From contig QCVU01000002.1 of assembly GCA_003210275.1 (NCBI GenBank), positions 1 to 47,808 of the forward strand: a stretch of DNA of 47,808 nucleotides, in the 5' to 3' direction. This document shows positions 36,536 to 44,492 of the stretch, in pieces. The position numbers were made by a program, and so were the translations under genes. Positions within the stretch are counted from its first letter, which is position 1; each line of letters opens with the position of its first letter. Under the pieces are notes generated by a model, which saw only the letters and a program-made list of their open reading frames with translations, was not told where the DNA came from and did no database searches. Source of the DNA: Prochlorococcus sp. AG-686-M10 (GTDB lineage Bacteria; Cyanobacteriota; Cyanobacteriia; PCC-6307; Cyanobiaceae).

Positions 36536-37120
36536 ATTAGAAAAACTTTGAATTCCTGATGGACCTAACCAAGTTTCTAATAAAGGATTGAAGACTTCGC
36601 GAATAATAGTTAGAGGTTTTTTATTACGAAAAAATCTGTAATTTCTTGACCAAAAAGGTCCTTTTACGCAAAATTCCTCCTCTAACCAATTTGAATTAAC
36701 TATTGAAATGCTATCCACTTCTCTAAATAATTCTGATCTATCTTGAGTTAAGTTTTTCCATATTGGTTCTTCTTTTGCTTTTAAATTTTGACTGACTTGT
36801 TCTGAATTCCACCAACTTTCAGCCCAGGCAAGATTTTTGTTTTGATTTCTAATCCAAACTTGTCTTCTAATTAAAGGTTCTTTTAATTGATTGATTTCTC
36901 TTGGGCCTTCTTTATTAAATAAAGGATCTATCTGCATAGTTATTAATTTGATTTTTGTTTCGTGATTAGTTAAAAGCTGTAAATGTCTTGTTGGACTACC
37001 ATCTCCTAGTAACATTAATTTCCATGCTCCAGATATTTTAGGTAAAGAATTTGCAAGTAAAAAAGCAGTGGCTTTCTCTTCCCATAAAATTCTTGGTGAG
37101 TTGAAGAGTTTATTATTCAG
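36515..37120 (-). CDS. Chorismate lyase (DUF98/Ycf21 family), start codon uncertain
   Basis: Splits chorismate into 4-hydroxybenzoate and pyruvate, the entry to plastoquinone in cyanobacteria. The hallmark MLLGDGSPTRHLQLLT and the C-terminal REVFNPLLETWLG are clear. The track starts at the ATG 37015, but that ATG sits inside the conserved strand. The same frame runs 38 more codons upstream to a TAG at 37130-37132, encoding ILWEEKATAFLLANSLPKIS, a sensible N-terminus for the family. There is no ATG, GTG or TTG in that stretch; a CTG at 37118-37120, preceded by AGG about 8 nt away, is my best guess (201 aa). It begins about 18 bp after mnmG. Confidence 0.75.
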   Translation of the reverse strand: MNNKLFNSPRILWEEKATAFLLANSLPKISGAWKLMLLGDGSPTRHLQLLTNHETKIKLITMQIDPLFNKEGPREINQLKEPLIRRQVWIRNQNKNLAWAESWWNSEQVSQNLKAKEEPIWKNLTQDRSELFREVDSISIVNSNWLEEEFCVKGPFWSRNYRFFRNKKPLTIIREVFNPLLETWLGPSGIQSFSNLYSSSS

Positions 37121-37138
37121 TGCTGTTACCTATATCTT

Positions 37139-39103
37139 TTAAGATGATAACTTTTTTTCAACAAAACTATTTGTCTTTTCTTTTTTTAGTTCCTTTATTT
37201 TGAGCCAAACTAGTAATGCTGTTAAATCAGCTTTGCTGACACCAGGTATTTTAGATGCATCACCAAAATTAGTAGGTTTTATTTTATTTAAATTTTCGCG
37301 GGCCTCCAAAGATAAAGTATCTATTTGGTCATAATTAATTTCTGTTGGAAGTGATTTGAGACTTTGACGATTTATCTGATCAATGTTATTTTTTTGTCTT
37401 TTAAGGTAGCCTTCGTATTTAATATCTATTTCAACTCCTTCAATTACTGCTATTGGTAGAGTTTTGTCTACTAAATCATATTTTATAAAATCAGAATAGT
37501 GAAGATTTGGTCTTTTTAAAAGTTCTTTTAATGTCGTCGATCCTTTAATTTTTGATCCACTATCTAACTCTATTTTTTTAGCGATTTCATCAGTACATTT
37601 TAAACGTGTATTTTCTAATCTTGAATTTTCTTCTTTAAGTGATTTCATTTTTTTCTTATGAGCCAACCATCTTCTTTCATCTATTAAGCCTATTTCAAAA
37701 CCTAAAGGAGTTAATCTCCTGTCCGCATTATCTCCTCGTAAGGTAAGTCTATATTCACTTCTACTTGTAAGAACTCTATATGGTTCTTTTAGATCTCTTG
37801 TTATTAAGTCGTTTATCATAGTGCCTATATAGCTGCTTTCTCTTGAAAAGATTATTGGATCTTTCATACTTAGTTTTCTAGTTGCATTAATTCCTGCAAC
37901 TAATCCCTGCGCAGCAGCTTCTTCGTAGCCAGTGGTTCCATTAATTTGTCCAGCACTAAATAAATTTCCTATCTCAATTGTTTCCAATGACGATTTAAGT
38001 TGTGTCGCAGGGATGTATTCATATTCAACAGCATAAGCAGGCCTGAGCATTTTACATTTATTTAATCCGGGTAATGTTCTTAAAAGTTCTAATTGAATAT
38101 TTTCAGGTAATCCAGTAGAGAATCCTTGTACATATATTTCTGGCGTATTTATCCCTTCAGGTTCTAGGAAAATTTGATGTGAATTTTTATCTGCAAATTT
38201 TACAATCTTGTCTTCGATAGAAGGGCAATATCTAGGACCTTTACTATCTATAAATCCTCCATAGATTGGAGTTAAATGCAAATTATTACGAATTAATTCA
38301 TGAGTTTTTAAAGTTGTTCTTGTTATATGACAACTAACTTGTGGCATATTGTTTTTGATTTTGGGATCAAACGAAAAATATTTATCTGCAGCTGTACTTG
38401 GTTGAATATCTAATTCATCAAAGAAAATACTCTTTTTATCTACTCTTGCAGGAGTTCCAGTTTTTAATCGCTCAGTGTTTATTCCAAGATTATGTAAGCT
38501 TTGCGTTAATCCTTGTGCTGCTTGCTCTCCAGATCTCCCTGCAGACATTGATTTATTACCTATCCAGATTCTTCCTTCTAAAAAAGTTCCTGCAGTAATT
38601 ATTATTGATTTTGCAGAATAGTAGGTACCAAAAAAAGTTTTTACACCTTTGATTTGCTTTGTCGTATTCTTTGAGTTATTGGTAAAAGTTTCTACTTCTT
38701 TTATTACTAATTCAGTAATCATAGCCTCCTTTAACGAGAGATTATCTGTGTTTTGGAGTATTTCTATCATTCGTCTTGAGTATTCTCTTTTGTCTGTTTG
38801 AGCCCTTAATGCCCAAACGGCTGGCCCTCTGCTCGCATTTAAAATTCTTTTTTGTATTGCAGTTTCATCAGCTAATTGTCCAATGATTCCACCTAAAGCA
38901 TCAACCTCATGGACTAATTGACTTTTTGCTGGCCCACCAACAGCAGGATTACATGGTTGCCAAGCAATTCTATCTAAATTTATTGTAAACAACGCAGTGG
39001 AAAATCCTAATTTTGCTGTCGTAATTGCAGCTTCACAACCTGCATGTCCTGCCCCAATAACAATAATGTCAAAAGACTCATTTGGGGATTGTGGATCTTT
39101 CAT
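37139..39103 (-). CDS. mnmG: tRNA uridine-5-carboxymethylaminomethyl synthesis enzyme MnmG
   Basis: FAD protein (also called GidA) that, with MnmE, modifies the wobble U34 of several tRNAs. It has the N-terminal FAD loop [65 protein letters not shown] and a C-terminal helical MnmE-binding domain. At 654 residues it is normal. It lies 11 bp downstream of dnaB and about 18 bp upstream of the chorismate lyase frame, all on the minus strand. Confidence 0.97.
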   Translation of the reverse strand: MKDPQSPNESFDIIVIGAGHAGCEAAITTAKLGFSTALFTINLDRIAWQPCNPAVGGPAKSQLVHEVDALGGIIGQLADETAIQKRILNASRGPAVWALRAQTDKREYSRRMIEILQNTDNLSLKEAMITELVIKEVETFTNNSKNTTKQIKGVKTFFGTYYSAKSIIITAGTFLEGRIWIGNKSMSAGRSGEQAAQGLTQSLHNLGINTERLKTGTPARVDKKSIFFDELDIQPSTAADKYFSFDPKIKNNMPQVSCHITRTTLKTHELIRNNLHLTPIYGGFIDSKGPRYCPSIEDKIVKFADKNSHQIFLEPEGINTPEIYVQGFSTGLPENIQLELLRTLPGLNKCKMLRPAYAVEYEYIPATQLKSSLETIEIGNLFSAGQINGTTGYEEAAAQGLVAGINATRKLSMKDPIIFSRESSYIGTMINDLITRDLKEPYRVLTSRSEYRLTLRGDNADRRLTPLGFEIGLIDERRWLAHKKKMKSLKEENSRLENTRLKCTDEIAKKIELDSGSKIKGSTTLKELLKRPNLHYSDFIKYDLVDKTLPIAVIEGVEIDIKYEGYLKRQKNNIDQINRQSLKSLPTEINYDQIDTLSLEARENLNKIKPTNFGDASKIPGVSKADLTALLVWLKIKELKKEKTNSFVEKKLSS

Positions 39104-39114
39104 TATCGTGATTA

Positions 39115-40497
39115 TTAATTAGCTAAGTTTCTAAATCTTGTAAATTGGGGTTCAAATAATAATTTAACAGTTCCAACCGGTCCATTTCTATGTTTCGTGA
39201 CAATAATTTCAGTTATGCCTCTATCTTCAGTTTCTGGATTGTAATACTCATCTCTATAAATCATTAATACTAAGTCTGCATCTTGTTCTATAGATCCAGA
39301 TTCTCTAAGGTCACTTAACATAGGTCTTTTATTTGTTCTTGATTCCACTCCTCTACTTAATTGAGATAAAGCTACTACTGGTACTTTTAACTCTCTTGCC
39401 ATACTTTTGAGACCTCTAGTAATACGAGATAGCTCTTGAACTCTGTTATCAGGTGTTGTACCCTCCATTAGTTGTAAATAGTCAATAACTATTAATCCAA
39501 GTTCTTTTTTCTGCTCAGCTATTAATCTTCTGCAAAGGGACCTCATTTCTAAAACACTTAAATTAGGTTTATCATCGATAAAAATTGGAAGTTGACCTAA
39601 TGAGTTAATTCCTTCTCCAAGTAAAGGCCATTCTTCTTGTTGTAGTCTTCCGGTTCTTAATCTTCCACTTTCTATACCCACTTCCATTGAAAGCAATCTA
39701 TAGGTAAGTTGTTCTTTGCTCATCTCAAGGCTAAATACACAAACAGGAAGATCCTGAGATTGAGCTACATTCTTTGCTAGGTTTAAAACCATTGAAGTTT
39801 TCCCCATTGAGGGTCTTCCGGCCACAATTATTAAATCACTTCTTTGAAAGCCTTGAGTCATTGCGTCAAGGTCATAAAAATTTACTGGAATACCAGCTAC
39901 AGATGTTCCTAATGATCTGGACTCTATTTCATTAAAAGTACTTGTAAGAATTTCTGCAGCTTGGGTAAGACCTTTTGTCGGTTTTTCTTGACTAATTTCA
40001 AAAATTTTCTGTTCTGCCTTATCTAAAACTTCATTAGTTTCTTGCGTTTGATCAAATCCTAGTTGAACAACTTCATTTCCAGATCGGATAAGTTGTCTCC
40101 TTATAAATTTATCACTTATTAAATTCGCAACTTGTTCTATTGAGGCTGTGGAAGAAACATTTTCTACAAGTTCTACTAATTTAGTATTGCCTCCAATTTT
40201 TTCAAGTGATCCATTGTCAGCAAGCCATGCACTCATTGAAGTTAGATCTGTAGGTTTGCCTTGTGTATGTAACATTAAGGCTGTTTTATATATCTCTTGA
40301 TGAGCGTTTATATAAAAGGCTTCTGGTTTAATCAAGTCTGCAATTCTTCCTATCGCATCAGGATCTAGTAAGATTCCTCCCAAAACAACTTCTTCTGCTT
40401 GAATATTTTGGGGAGGAACTAAACCTGCGTTTTCATTATTAAAGTCTTTTTTAAAATTTTTATTAGACCCATTATTTGAAAAAGGAACTGAAACCAT
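39115..40497 (-). CDS. dnaB: Replicative DNA helicase DnaB
   Basis: Hexameric 5'-3' fork helicase. The N-terminal primase-interacting domain ([22 protein letters not shown]) is followed by the RecA-like motor with Walker [18 protein letters not shown] (about residue 227), Walker [13 protein letters not shown], and [25 protein letters not shown]. The 460-residue length is typical, and no intein interrupts the motor domain (some cyanobacterial dnaB genes carry one). It lies between rplI and mnmG, a common bacterial order. Confidence 0.97.
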   Translation of the reverse strand: MVSVPFSNNGSNKNFKKDFNNENAGLVPPQNIQAEEVVLGGILLDPDAIGRIADLIKPEAFYINAHQEIYKTALMLHTQGKPTDLTSMSAWLADNGSLEKIGGNTKLVELVENVSSTASIEQVANLISDKFIRRQLIRSGNEVVQLGFDQTQETNEVLDKAEQKIFEISQEKPTKGLTQAAEILTSTFNEIESRSLGTSVAGIPVNFYDLDAMTQGFQRSDLIIVAGRPSMGKTSMVLNLAKNVAQSQDLPVCVFSLEMSKEQLTYRLLSMEVGIESGRLRTGRLQQEEWPLLGEGINSLGQLPIFIDDKPNLSVLEMRSLCRRLIAEQKKELGLIVIDYLQLMEGTTPDNRVQELSRITRGLKSMARELKVPVVALSQLSRGVESRTNKRPMLSDLRESGSIEQDADLVLMIYRDEYYNPETEDRGITEIIVTKHRNGPVGTVKLLFEPQFTRFRNLAN

Positions 40498-40555
40498 ATA
40501 CTTGTAGACTTAGATATATACTCTGACTACTTTTCTAAATAATGCAACAAAGTTA

Positions 40556-41011
40556 TTAACTTGTTACTTCAATGTTTACTTCCGCACTTACTTCTTGATG
40601 TAGTTTGATCTTCGCAACGAAAGAACCTAAATTATGAATATCAGGGACTGTTATATCTCTTCTATCAATATCTTTTTTCGTAGCTGCCTCTATAGCTTCA
40701 GCAACATCGCCATTGGTAACAGTTCCAAAAAGGACTCCGTCTTCACCAACTTGTTTCCTGATAGTAAATCTACCAATAGTTGCTAGTGCAGTTTTAAAGT
40801 CAATAGCTTCTTGTTTTACTTTCTCTGCAGCAATTTTTTCTTTGGCTCTTTTTCGTTCAATTTGTTTCAGAATTGAGGGTGTTACATTAGCTGCTTTACC
40901 AAATGGCAATAAGAAATTCCTTGCATAACCAGGTGCTACTTCTACTACATCACCTTCTCTACCAAGAGTTGTGATTGATTCTGTTAAAACGACTTTTACT
41001 CTTTTAGCCAT
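40556..41011 (-). CDS. rplI: 50S ribosomal protein L9
   Basis: Binds 23S rRNA near the L1 stalk. The N-terminal domain has [35 protein letters not shown], a long connecting helix follows ([20 protein letters not shown]), and then the C-terminal domain ([21 protein letters not shown]). At 151 residues it is standard. It is upstream of dnaB by 58 bp on the same strand and follows the desaturase gene by 20 bp. Confidence 0.97.
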   Translation of the reverse strand: MAKRVKVVLTESITTLGREGDVVEVAPGYARNFLLPFGKAANVTPSILKQIERKRAKEKIAAEKVKQEAIDFKTALATIGRFTIRKQVGEDGVLFGTVTNGDVAEAIEAATKKDIDRRDITVPDIHNLGSFVAKIKLHQEVSAEVNIEVTS

Positions 41012-41031
41012 GAAAATATTTATTTATATAT

Positions 41032-41970
41032 TTAATAATAAGTCCTAGAGGGTAATTTTACTTTTTTAGCAAATCCTAATTTGGCAAGAATCTTAATATG
41101 TTCCCAAGTTAAATCAATTTGACCTCTAAATAATCCTTGCTTAGCAGAATTAGGAAATGCATGATGATTGTTATGCCATCCTTCTCCAAATGTTAAAGCT
41201 GCAACCCAAACATTATTCTTTGATCCGTCACCACTATCAAAAGGAGCTTTACCCCAACAATGGGTAGCTGAGTTTACTAACCAAGTTATGTGATAAACCA
41301 CTACAAGTCTTAGAGGTATTCCCCATAATACTAATGCCCATCCTCCAACGCCTAATTTTTGCCCTATCGCAAACAAACACAAGCCAATAGGAATTTGTAA
41401 AAAGAGGAAATACTTATTAAGAAATCTATAATATGGATCTTTAATTAAATCTGCACTTAGTTTGGGTACAGCTTTTAATGCCTCAACATCTTTAAACATC
41501 CAACCCATGTGGCTCCACCAAAATCCTCTTTTACTATTGTGATGATCTACTTCTGTATCTGAAAATGAATGATGATGTCTATGCAAGCCAACCCAATCTA
41601 TTGGACCATGCTGGGCACTAATAGCTCCACAAGTAGCAAAAAATCTCTCTAACCATTTTGGAACAACAAACGATCTATGAGAAAGCAAACGATGATAACC
41701 CAAAGTGACTCCAAGACAAGCAGTTAACCAGTAAAAGAAGAATAATGCAGTTACTGCAGGCATGCTCCAAAACTGAGGTTGTAATGCTACTAAAGATAAT
41801 AAATGTATGGCAATCATAAAAAATATGGTTCCCCATGTTTTGTGTAATCTAGGAGGATATCTTTTAGAGTGACTAGATGGTTCAAGTAATTTATCCGAAA
41901 GTTCTATAACTTTTTCTGCGGGTACAGGTTTTTTTAATTTGGCTGTTTCTTGGAAGATAACTGATTTCAT
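41032..41970 (-). CDS. Acyl-lipid fatty acid desaturase (delta-9 type)
   Basis: Membrane di-iron desaturase. The three histidine boxes are HRLLSH, HRHHH and HNNHH, in the order and spacing of the delta-9 acyl-CoA/acyl-lipid group. Four membrane helices flank them. The track starts at the ATG 42018, but TATGATAAT, a good -10-like sequence, spans that ATG; I prefer the ATG at 41970 (MKSVIFQETAKL, 312 aa). The activity probably adjusts membrane fluidity at low temperature. The regiospecificity is inferred from the histidine-box pattern and is not certain. It is divergent from the HTH-like gene. Confidence 0.87.
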   Translation of the reverse strand: MKSVIFQETAKLKKPVPAEKVIELSDKLLEPSSHSKRYPPRLHKTWGTIFFMIAIHLLSLVALQPQFWSMPAVTALFFFYWLTACLGVTLGYHRLLSHRSFVVPKWLERFFATCGAISAQHGPIDWVGLHRHHHSFSDTEVDHHNSKRGFWWSHMGWMFKDVEALKAVPKLSADLIKDPYYRFLNKYFLFLQIPIGLCLFAIGQKLGVGGWALVLWGIPLRLVVVYHITWLVNSATHCWGKAPFDSGDGSKNNVWVAALTFGEGWHNNHHAFPNSAKQGLFRGQIDLTWEHIKILAKLGFAKKVKLPSRTYY

Positions 41971-42009
41971 AATATTGGAAAAACTATTTTCAAAAAGGCC
42001 GATATGTAA

Positions 42010-42025
42010 TATTATCATACTATAC
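42010..42025 (-). promoter_or_regulatory. Candidate -10 region of the desaturase gene
   Basis: On the minus strand TAGTATAGTATGATAATATT contains TATGATAAT, about 45 nt before the preferred desaturase ATG at 41970. No clear -35 is visible. If correct, it rules out the longer track start at 42018, because transcription would begin inside that reading frame. Confidence 0.35.
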
Positions 42026-42046
42026 TATTGATTATTTTAATTATCC

Positions 42047-42769
42047 GTGAGCTTAGGATATCGCGATAAATTATTGAAGGGACGAAGAGCAATGGCTCAT
42101 CTGATTCATCTTTGGCATGAGAGAAATGGTTGGTCTCACAGAGTTCTGCCTTTACTTTCAGAAATACTTGATTTAGGAAAAGTACATAATTCTCAGATTT
42201 CAAATCTAAGGAATGGAAAGTTATCATCTCCTGGCCCCGAGGTTTTTCTTGCATTGGCACAAGTCAATACGATTCTTGATCAAGGAATAGAATTGATAAG
42301 GGATCAATTAGAGAAGAGTCATCCAGAATTATGGAGATCATTACAAGATTCTGCTCTTCCATTAAAAAATGATGCTGGTAATCCATTGTCAGCAGGAGAA
42401 TTATTTGAAATTTTTTCTGGATTGAAACCTCTCCCGTCATCATTTGATTGGTATATAGAGGATTTTGAAGCGTCTACCTTAAGTGATGCTCTTTCTGATC
42501 ATTTTTGTCAAAATAGGCCTTGGAGATCTTGTAAAATTATCATTATGAATGCGTATACAGTTTCTAAATCTTCAAGAAGAGATCGTTTTGCAGAAGTGAT
42601 AGCTGGAATAAAAGATTTTACAGCAGAAGAATTAGATGGTGAATTATTAGATCTTTATGAGACCTCCAAAAAACTTTCTTATTTCAATGAAGGAGGACCG
42701 AATGCTTTTCTTACTCATTTAAGAGATATAGCTTCAGAAAAAAAGAAAGTTTTAAAGAATGAAAAATAA
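42047..42769 (+). CDS. Hypothetical protein with HTH-like N-terminal part
   Basis: A protein of about 240 residues that I do not recognise. An N-terminal part (HLWHERNGWSHRVLPLLSEI, then NSQISNLRNGKLSSPGPEVF) resembles an XRE-type helix-turn-helix with its SQISNLRNGK recognition-helix pattern. The C-terminal part is alpha-helical and acidic (FTAEELDGELLDLYETSKKL). The track start is GTG (42047); the ATG at 42092 is an alternative. It overlaps the next gene (PLP enzyme) by 11 bp, so translation of the two is probably coupled. A regulator of the adjacent gene is possible, but DNA binding is only a guess from the motif. Confidence 0.7.
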   Translation: MSLGYRDKLLKGRRAMAHLIHLWHERNGWSHRVLPLLSEILDLGKVHNSQISNLRNGKLSSPGPEVFLALAQVNTILDQGIELIRDQLEKSHPELWRSLQDSALPLKNDAGNPLSAGELFEIFSGLKPLPSSFDWYIEDFEASTLSDALSDHFCQNRPWRSCKIIIMNAYTVSKSSRRDRFAEVIAGIKDFTAEELDGELLDLYETSKKLSYFNEGGPNAFLTHLRDIASEKKKVLKNEK

Positions 42770-44048
42770 AAATTATAATTTTAACCTAGCTGAAGAAATG
42801 GTTATATCTGTTGAGGAAGGTTTAAAGGATATTTTTCATGAAAGATCAAATCAAATTTATTATAAATTAGATAATATCTTGAAAATTTTTAAAGAAGAAA
42901 AAGTCTCAACTTGTCACTTCAATCAATCTACAGGTAGTGGACATGATGATATATCTAGACAAAAGATCGATGAGGTCTTCGCTAAATTTTTCCTCGCAGA
43001 AAAATCAGCTGTAAGGATGCAATTTGTAAGTGGGACCCATGCTATAAGCTCCGTTCTTTTTGGTATTTTGCGGCCAGGGGATTTAATGTTATCTGTAACT
43101 GGAACTCCTTACGATACATTGGAGGAGGTGATAGGTATAAGAGGAAAGGATAAAGGCTCTTTATTAGATTTAGGAGTTGAATATCGTCAAATTAGTATTG
43201 ATGAAGAAACCAATTCCTACGAAGATAAACTTGTAGATTTTTTTAAACAAAATAAATGTAAATTAGTATTTATCCAGAAAAGTTGTGGTTATAGTTGGAG
43301 AAAATCTTTAACCAATAATCAAATAAAACAAATCTGCACCCTTGTTCATTCACTTAATCCTGAGTGTATTTGTTTTGTGGATAATTGTTATGGAGAACTC
43401 GTAGAAGATAGTGAACCAATTATTAATGGTGCAAATATAATTGCTGGATCGCTAATTAAAAATTTGGGAGGAACTATTGTTCCAACTGGTGGATATATTG
43501 CAGGTGATTCTGAATTAGTTGAAATGGCATGTTGTAGATTAACTGCACCAGGAATTGGTGCCGATGCAGGAATTAACTTTGGTTTCGGAAGACTAATTCT
43601 CCAGGGATTATTTTTAGCACCTCAAATGGTGCATGAATCTCTAAAAGGTGCTGATTTGGTCGCTGCAGTATTTAAAAAACTAGGTTTTATGGTTTTACCA
43701 GAGCCTAAGTCGCACAGATCAGACATAATTCAAGCAGTTAGATTAAATAATCCATACTTGATACAAAAAGTATGTCAGTCCTTTCAAAATTCTTCACCGA
43801 TAGATTCTTTTTTAAATGTTATTCCTTTTCCAATGAGTGGTTATGATTCAAATTTATTAATGTCAGGAGGTACGTTTATTGAAGGAAGTACAAGCGAATT
43901 TTCAGCTGATGCCCCTCTAAGAGATCCATATAATATTTTTGTTCAAGGTGGTTCTCACATGGCTCACATCAAAATTGCTTTAATTCAATTAGTATTTGAA
44001 CTATTGGAAGAAAATCTAATTGAAAAGGAATCTCTCATTTTTTCATAA
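42759..44048 (+). CDS. PLP enzyme of the methionine gamma-lyase/aluminium-resistance family
   Basis: A fold-type I PLP enzyme (429 aa) of the Met_gamma_lyase (PF06838) group, often annotated as aluminium resistance protein. Markers are STGSGHDDISRQKID (about residues 57-71), RMQFVSGTHAISSVLFGIL, and GSLIKNLGGTIVPTGGYIAG with the probable Schiff-base lysine. The C-terminal GGTFIEGSTSEFSADAPLR is also typical. Its true substrate is unknown to me; a cysteine or methionine C-S lyase is the usual guess. It overlaps the upstream HTH-like gene and is followed after 8 bp by gcvH, so transcription with the glycine cleavage genes is likely. Confidence 0.88.
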   Translation: MKNKNYNFNLAEEMVISVEEGLKDIFHERSNQIYYKLDNILKIFKEEKVSTCHFNQSTGSGHDDISRQKIDEVFAKFFLAEKSAVRMQFVSGTHAISSVLFGILRPGDLMLSVTGTPYDTLEEVIGIRGKDKGSLLDLGVEYRQISIDEETNSYEDKLVDFFKQNKCKLVFIQKSCGYSWRKSLTNNQIKQICTLVHSLNPECICFVDNCYGELVEDSEPIINGANIIAGSLIKNLGGTIVPTGGYIAGDSELVEMACCRLTAPGIGADAGINFGFGRLILQGLFLAPQMVHESLKGADLVAAVFKKLGFMVLPEPKSHRSDIIQAVRLNNPYLIQKVCQSFQNSSPIDSFLNVIPFPMSGYDSNLLMSGGTFIEGSTSEFSADAPLRDPYNIFVQGGSHMAHIKIALIQLVFELLEENLIEKESLIFS

Positions 44049-44056
44049 ATTTTATT

Positions 44057-44446
44057 ATGTCCTATAAATTTCCAAATTATTTAAAATATGCCGATACACA
44101 TGAATATGTAAAGGAAGAAAATGGGTTGTTAAAAATTGGTGTTAGTGAATTTGCAATTGATCAATTAGGAGATATTGTTTTTGTTGAATTAGTTGAGAAA
44201 GGAACTAGCTTACAAAAAGGGGAAACTTTTGGAACAATTGAGTCTGTCAAGGCTGTTGAAGAAGTATATCTTCCTTTTGCAGGAGAAGTGATTTCTGTAA
44301 ATGACAGTGTCATTGATAATCCAGAAATTCTGCAAAATGATCCAATTGGTGATGGATGGTTGCTAATTATTAAATCAGAATCAAATGTTGTATTAGACGA
44401 ATTAATGAATTCAGATGAATATAAATCAAAGGTTGTTCCGAATTAA
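44057..44446 (+). CDS. gcvH: Glycine cleavage system H protein
   Basis: Lipoyl carrier of the glycine decarboxylase complex. It has a YADTHEYVKEENGLLKIGVSEFA opening, the lipoylation site GTIESVKAVEEVYLP with K65, and a closing NPEILQNDPIGDGWLL. At 129 residues it is normal. It lies between the PLP-family enzyme and gcvP, with 46 bp to gcvP. It shuttles the aminomethyl group between GcvP (next gene) and GcvT (about 18 kb away in this window). Confidence 0.96.
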   Translation: MSYKFPNYLKYADTHEYVKEENGLLKIGVSEFAIDQLGDIVFVELVEKGTSLQKGETFGTIESVKAVEEVYLPFAGEVISVNDSVIDNPEILQNDPIGDGWLLIIKSESNVVLDELMNSDEYKSKVVPN

Positions 44447-44492
44447 AGCAAATTTCTAAAAACCGGCTATTTTAAAGAAAAATAAATTAAAT

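Noticed and set aside
42015-42260. 81-aa minus-strand track ORF upstream of the desaturase gene
   Set aside because: It lies over the start of the HTH-like plus-strand gene, has no recognisable features, and the plus-strand frame is longer and coupled to its neighbour.
44447-44492. Glycine riboswitch before gcvP
   Set aside because: The gap is only 46 bp, too short for a glycine aptamer; the gcvT leader is also only about 100 bp and is mostly duplicated speB sequence.
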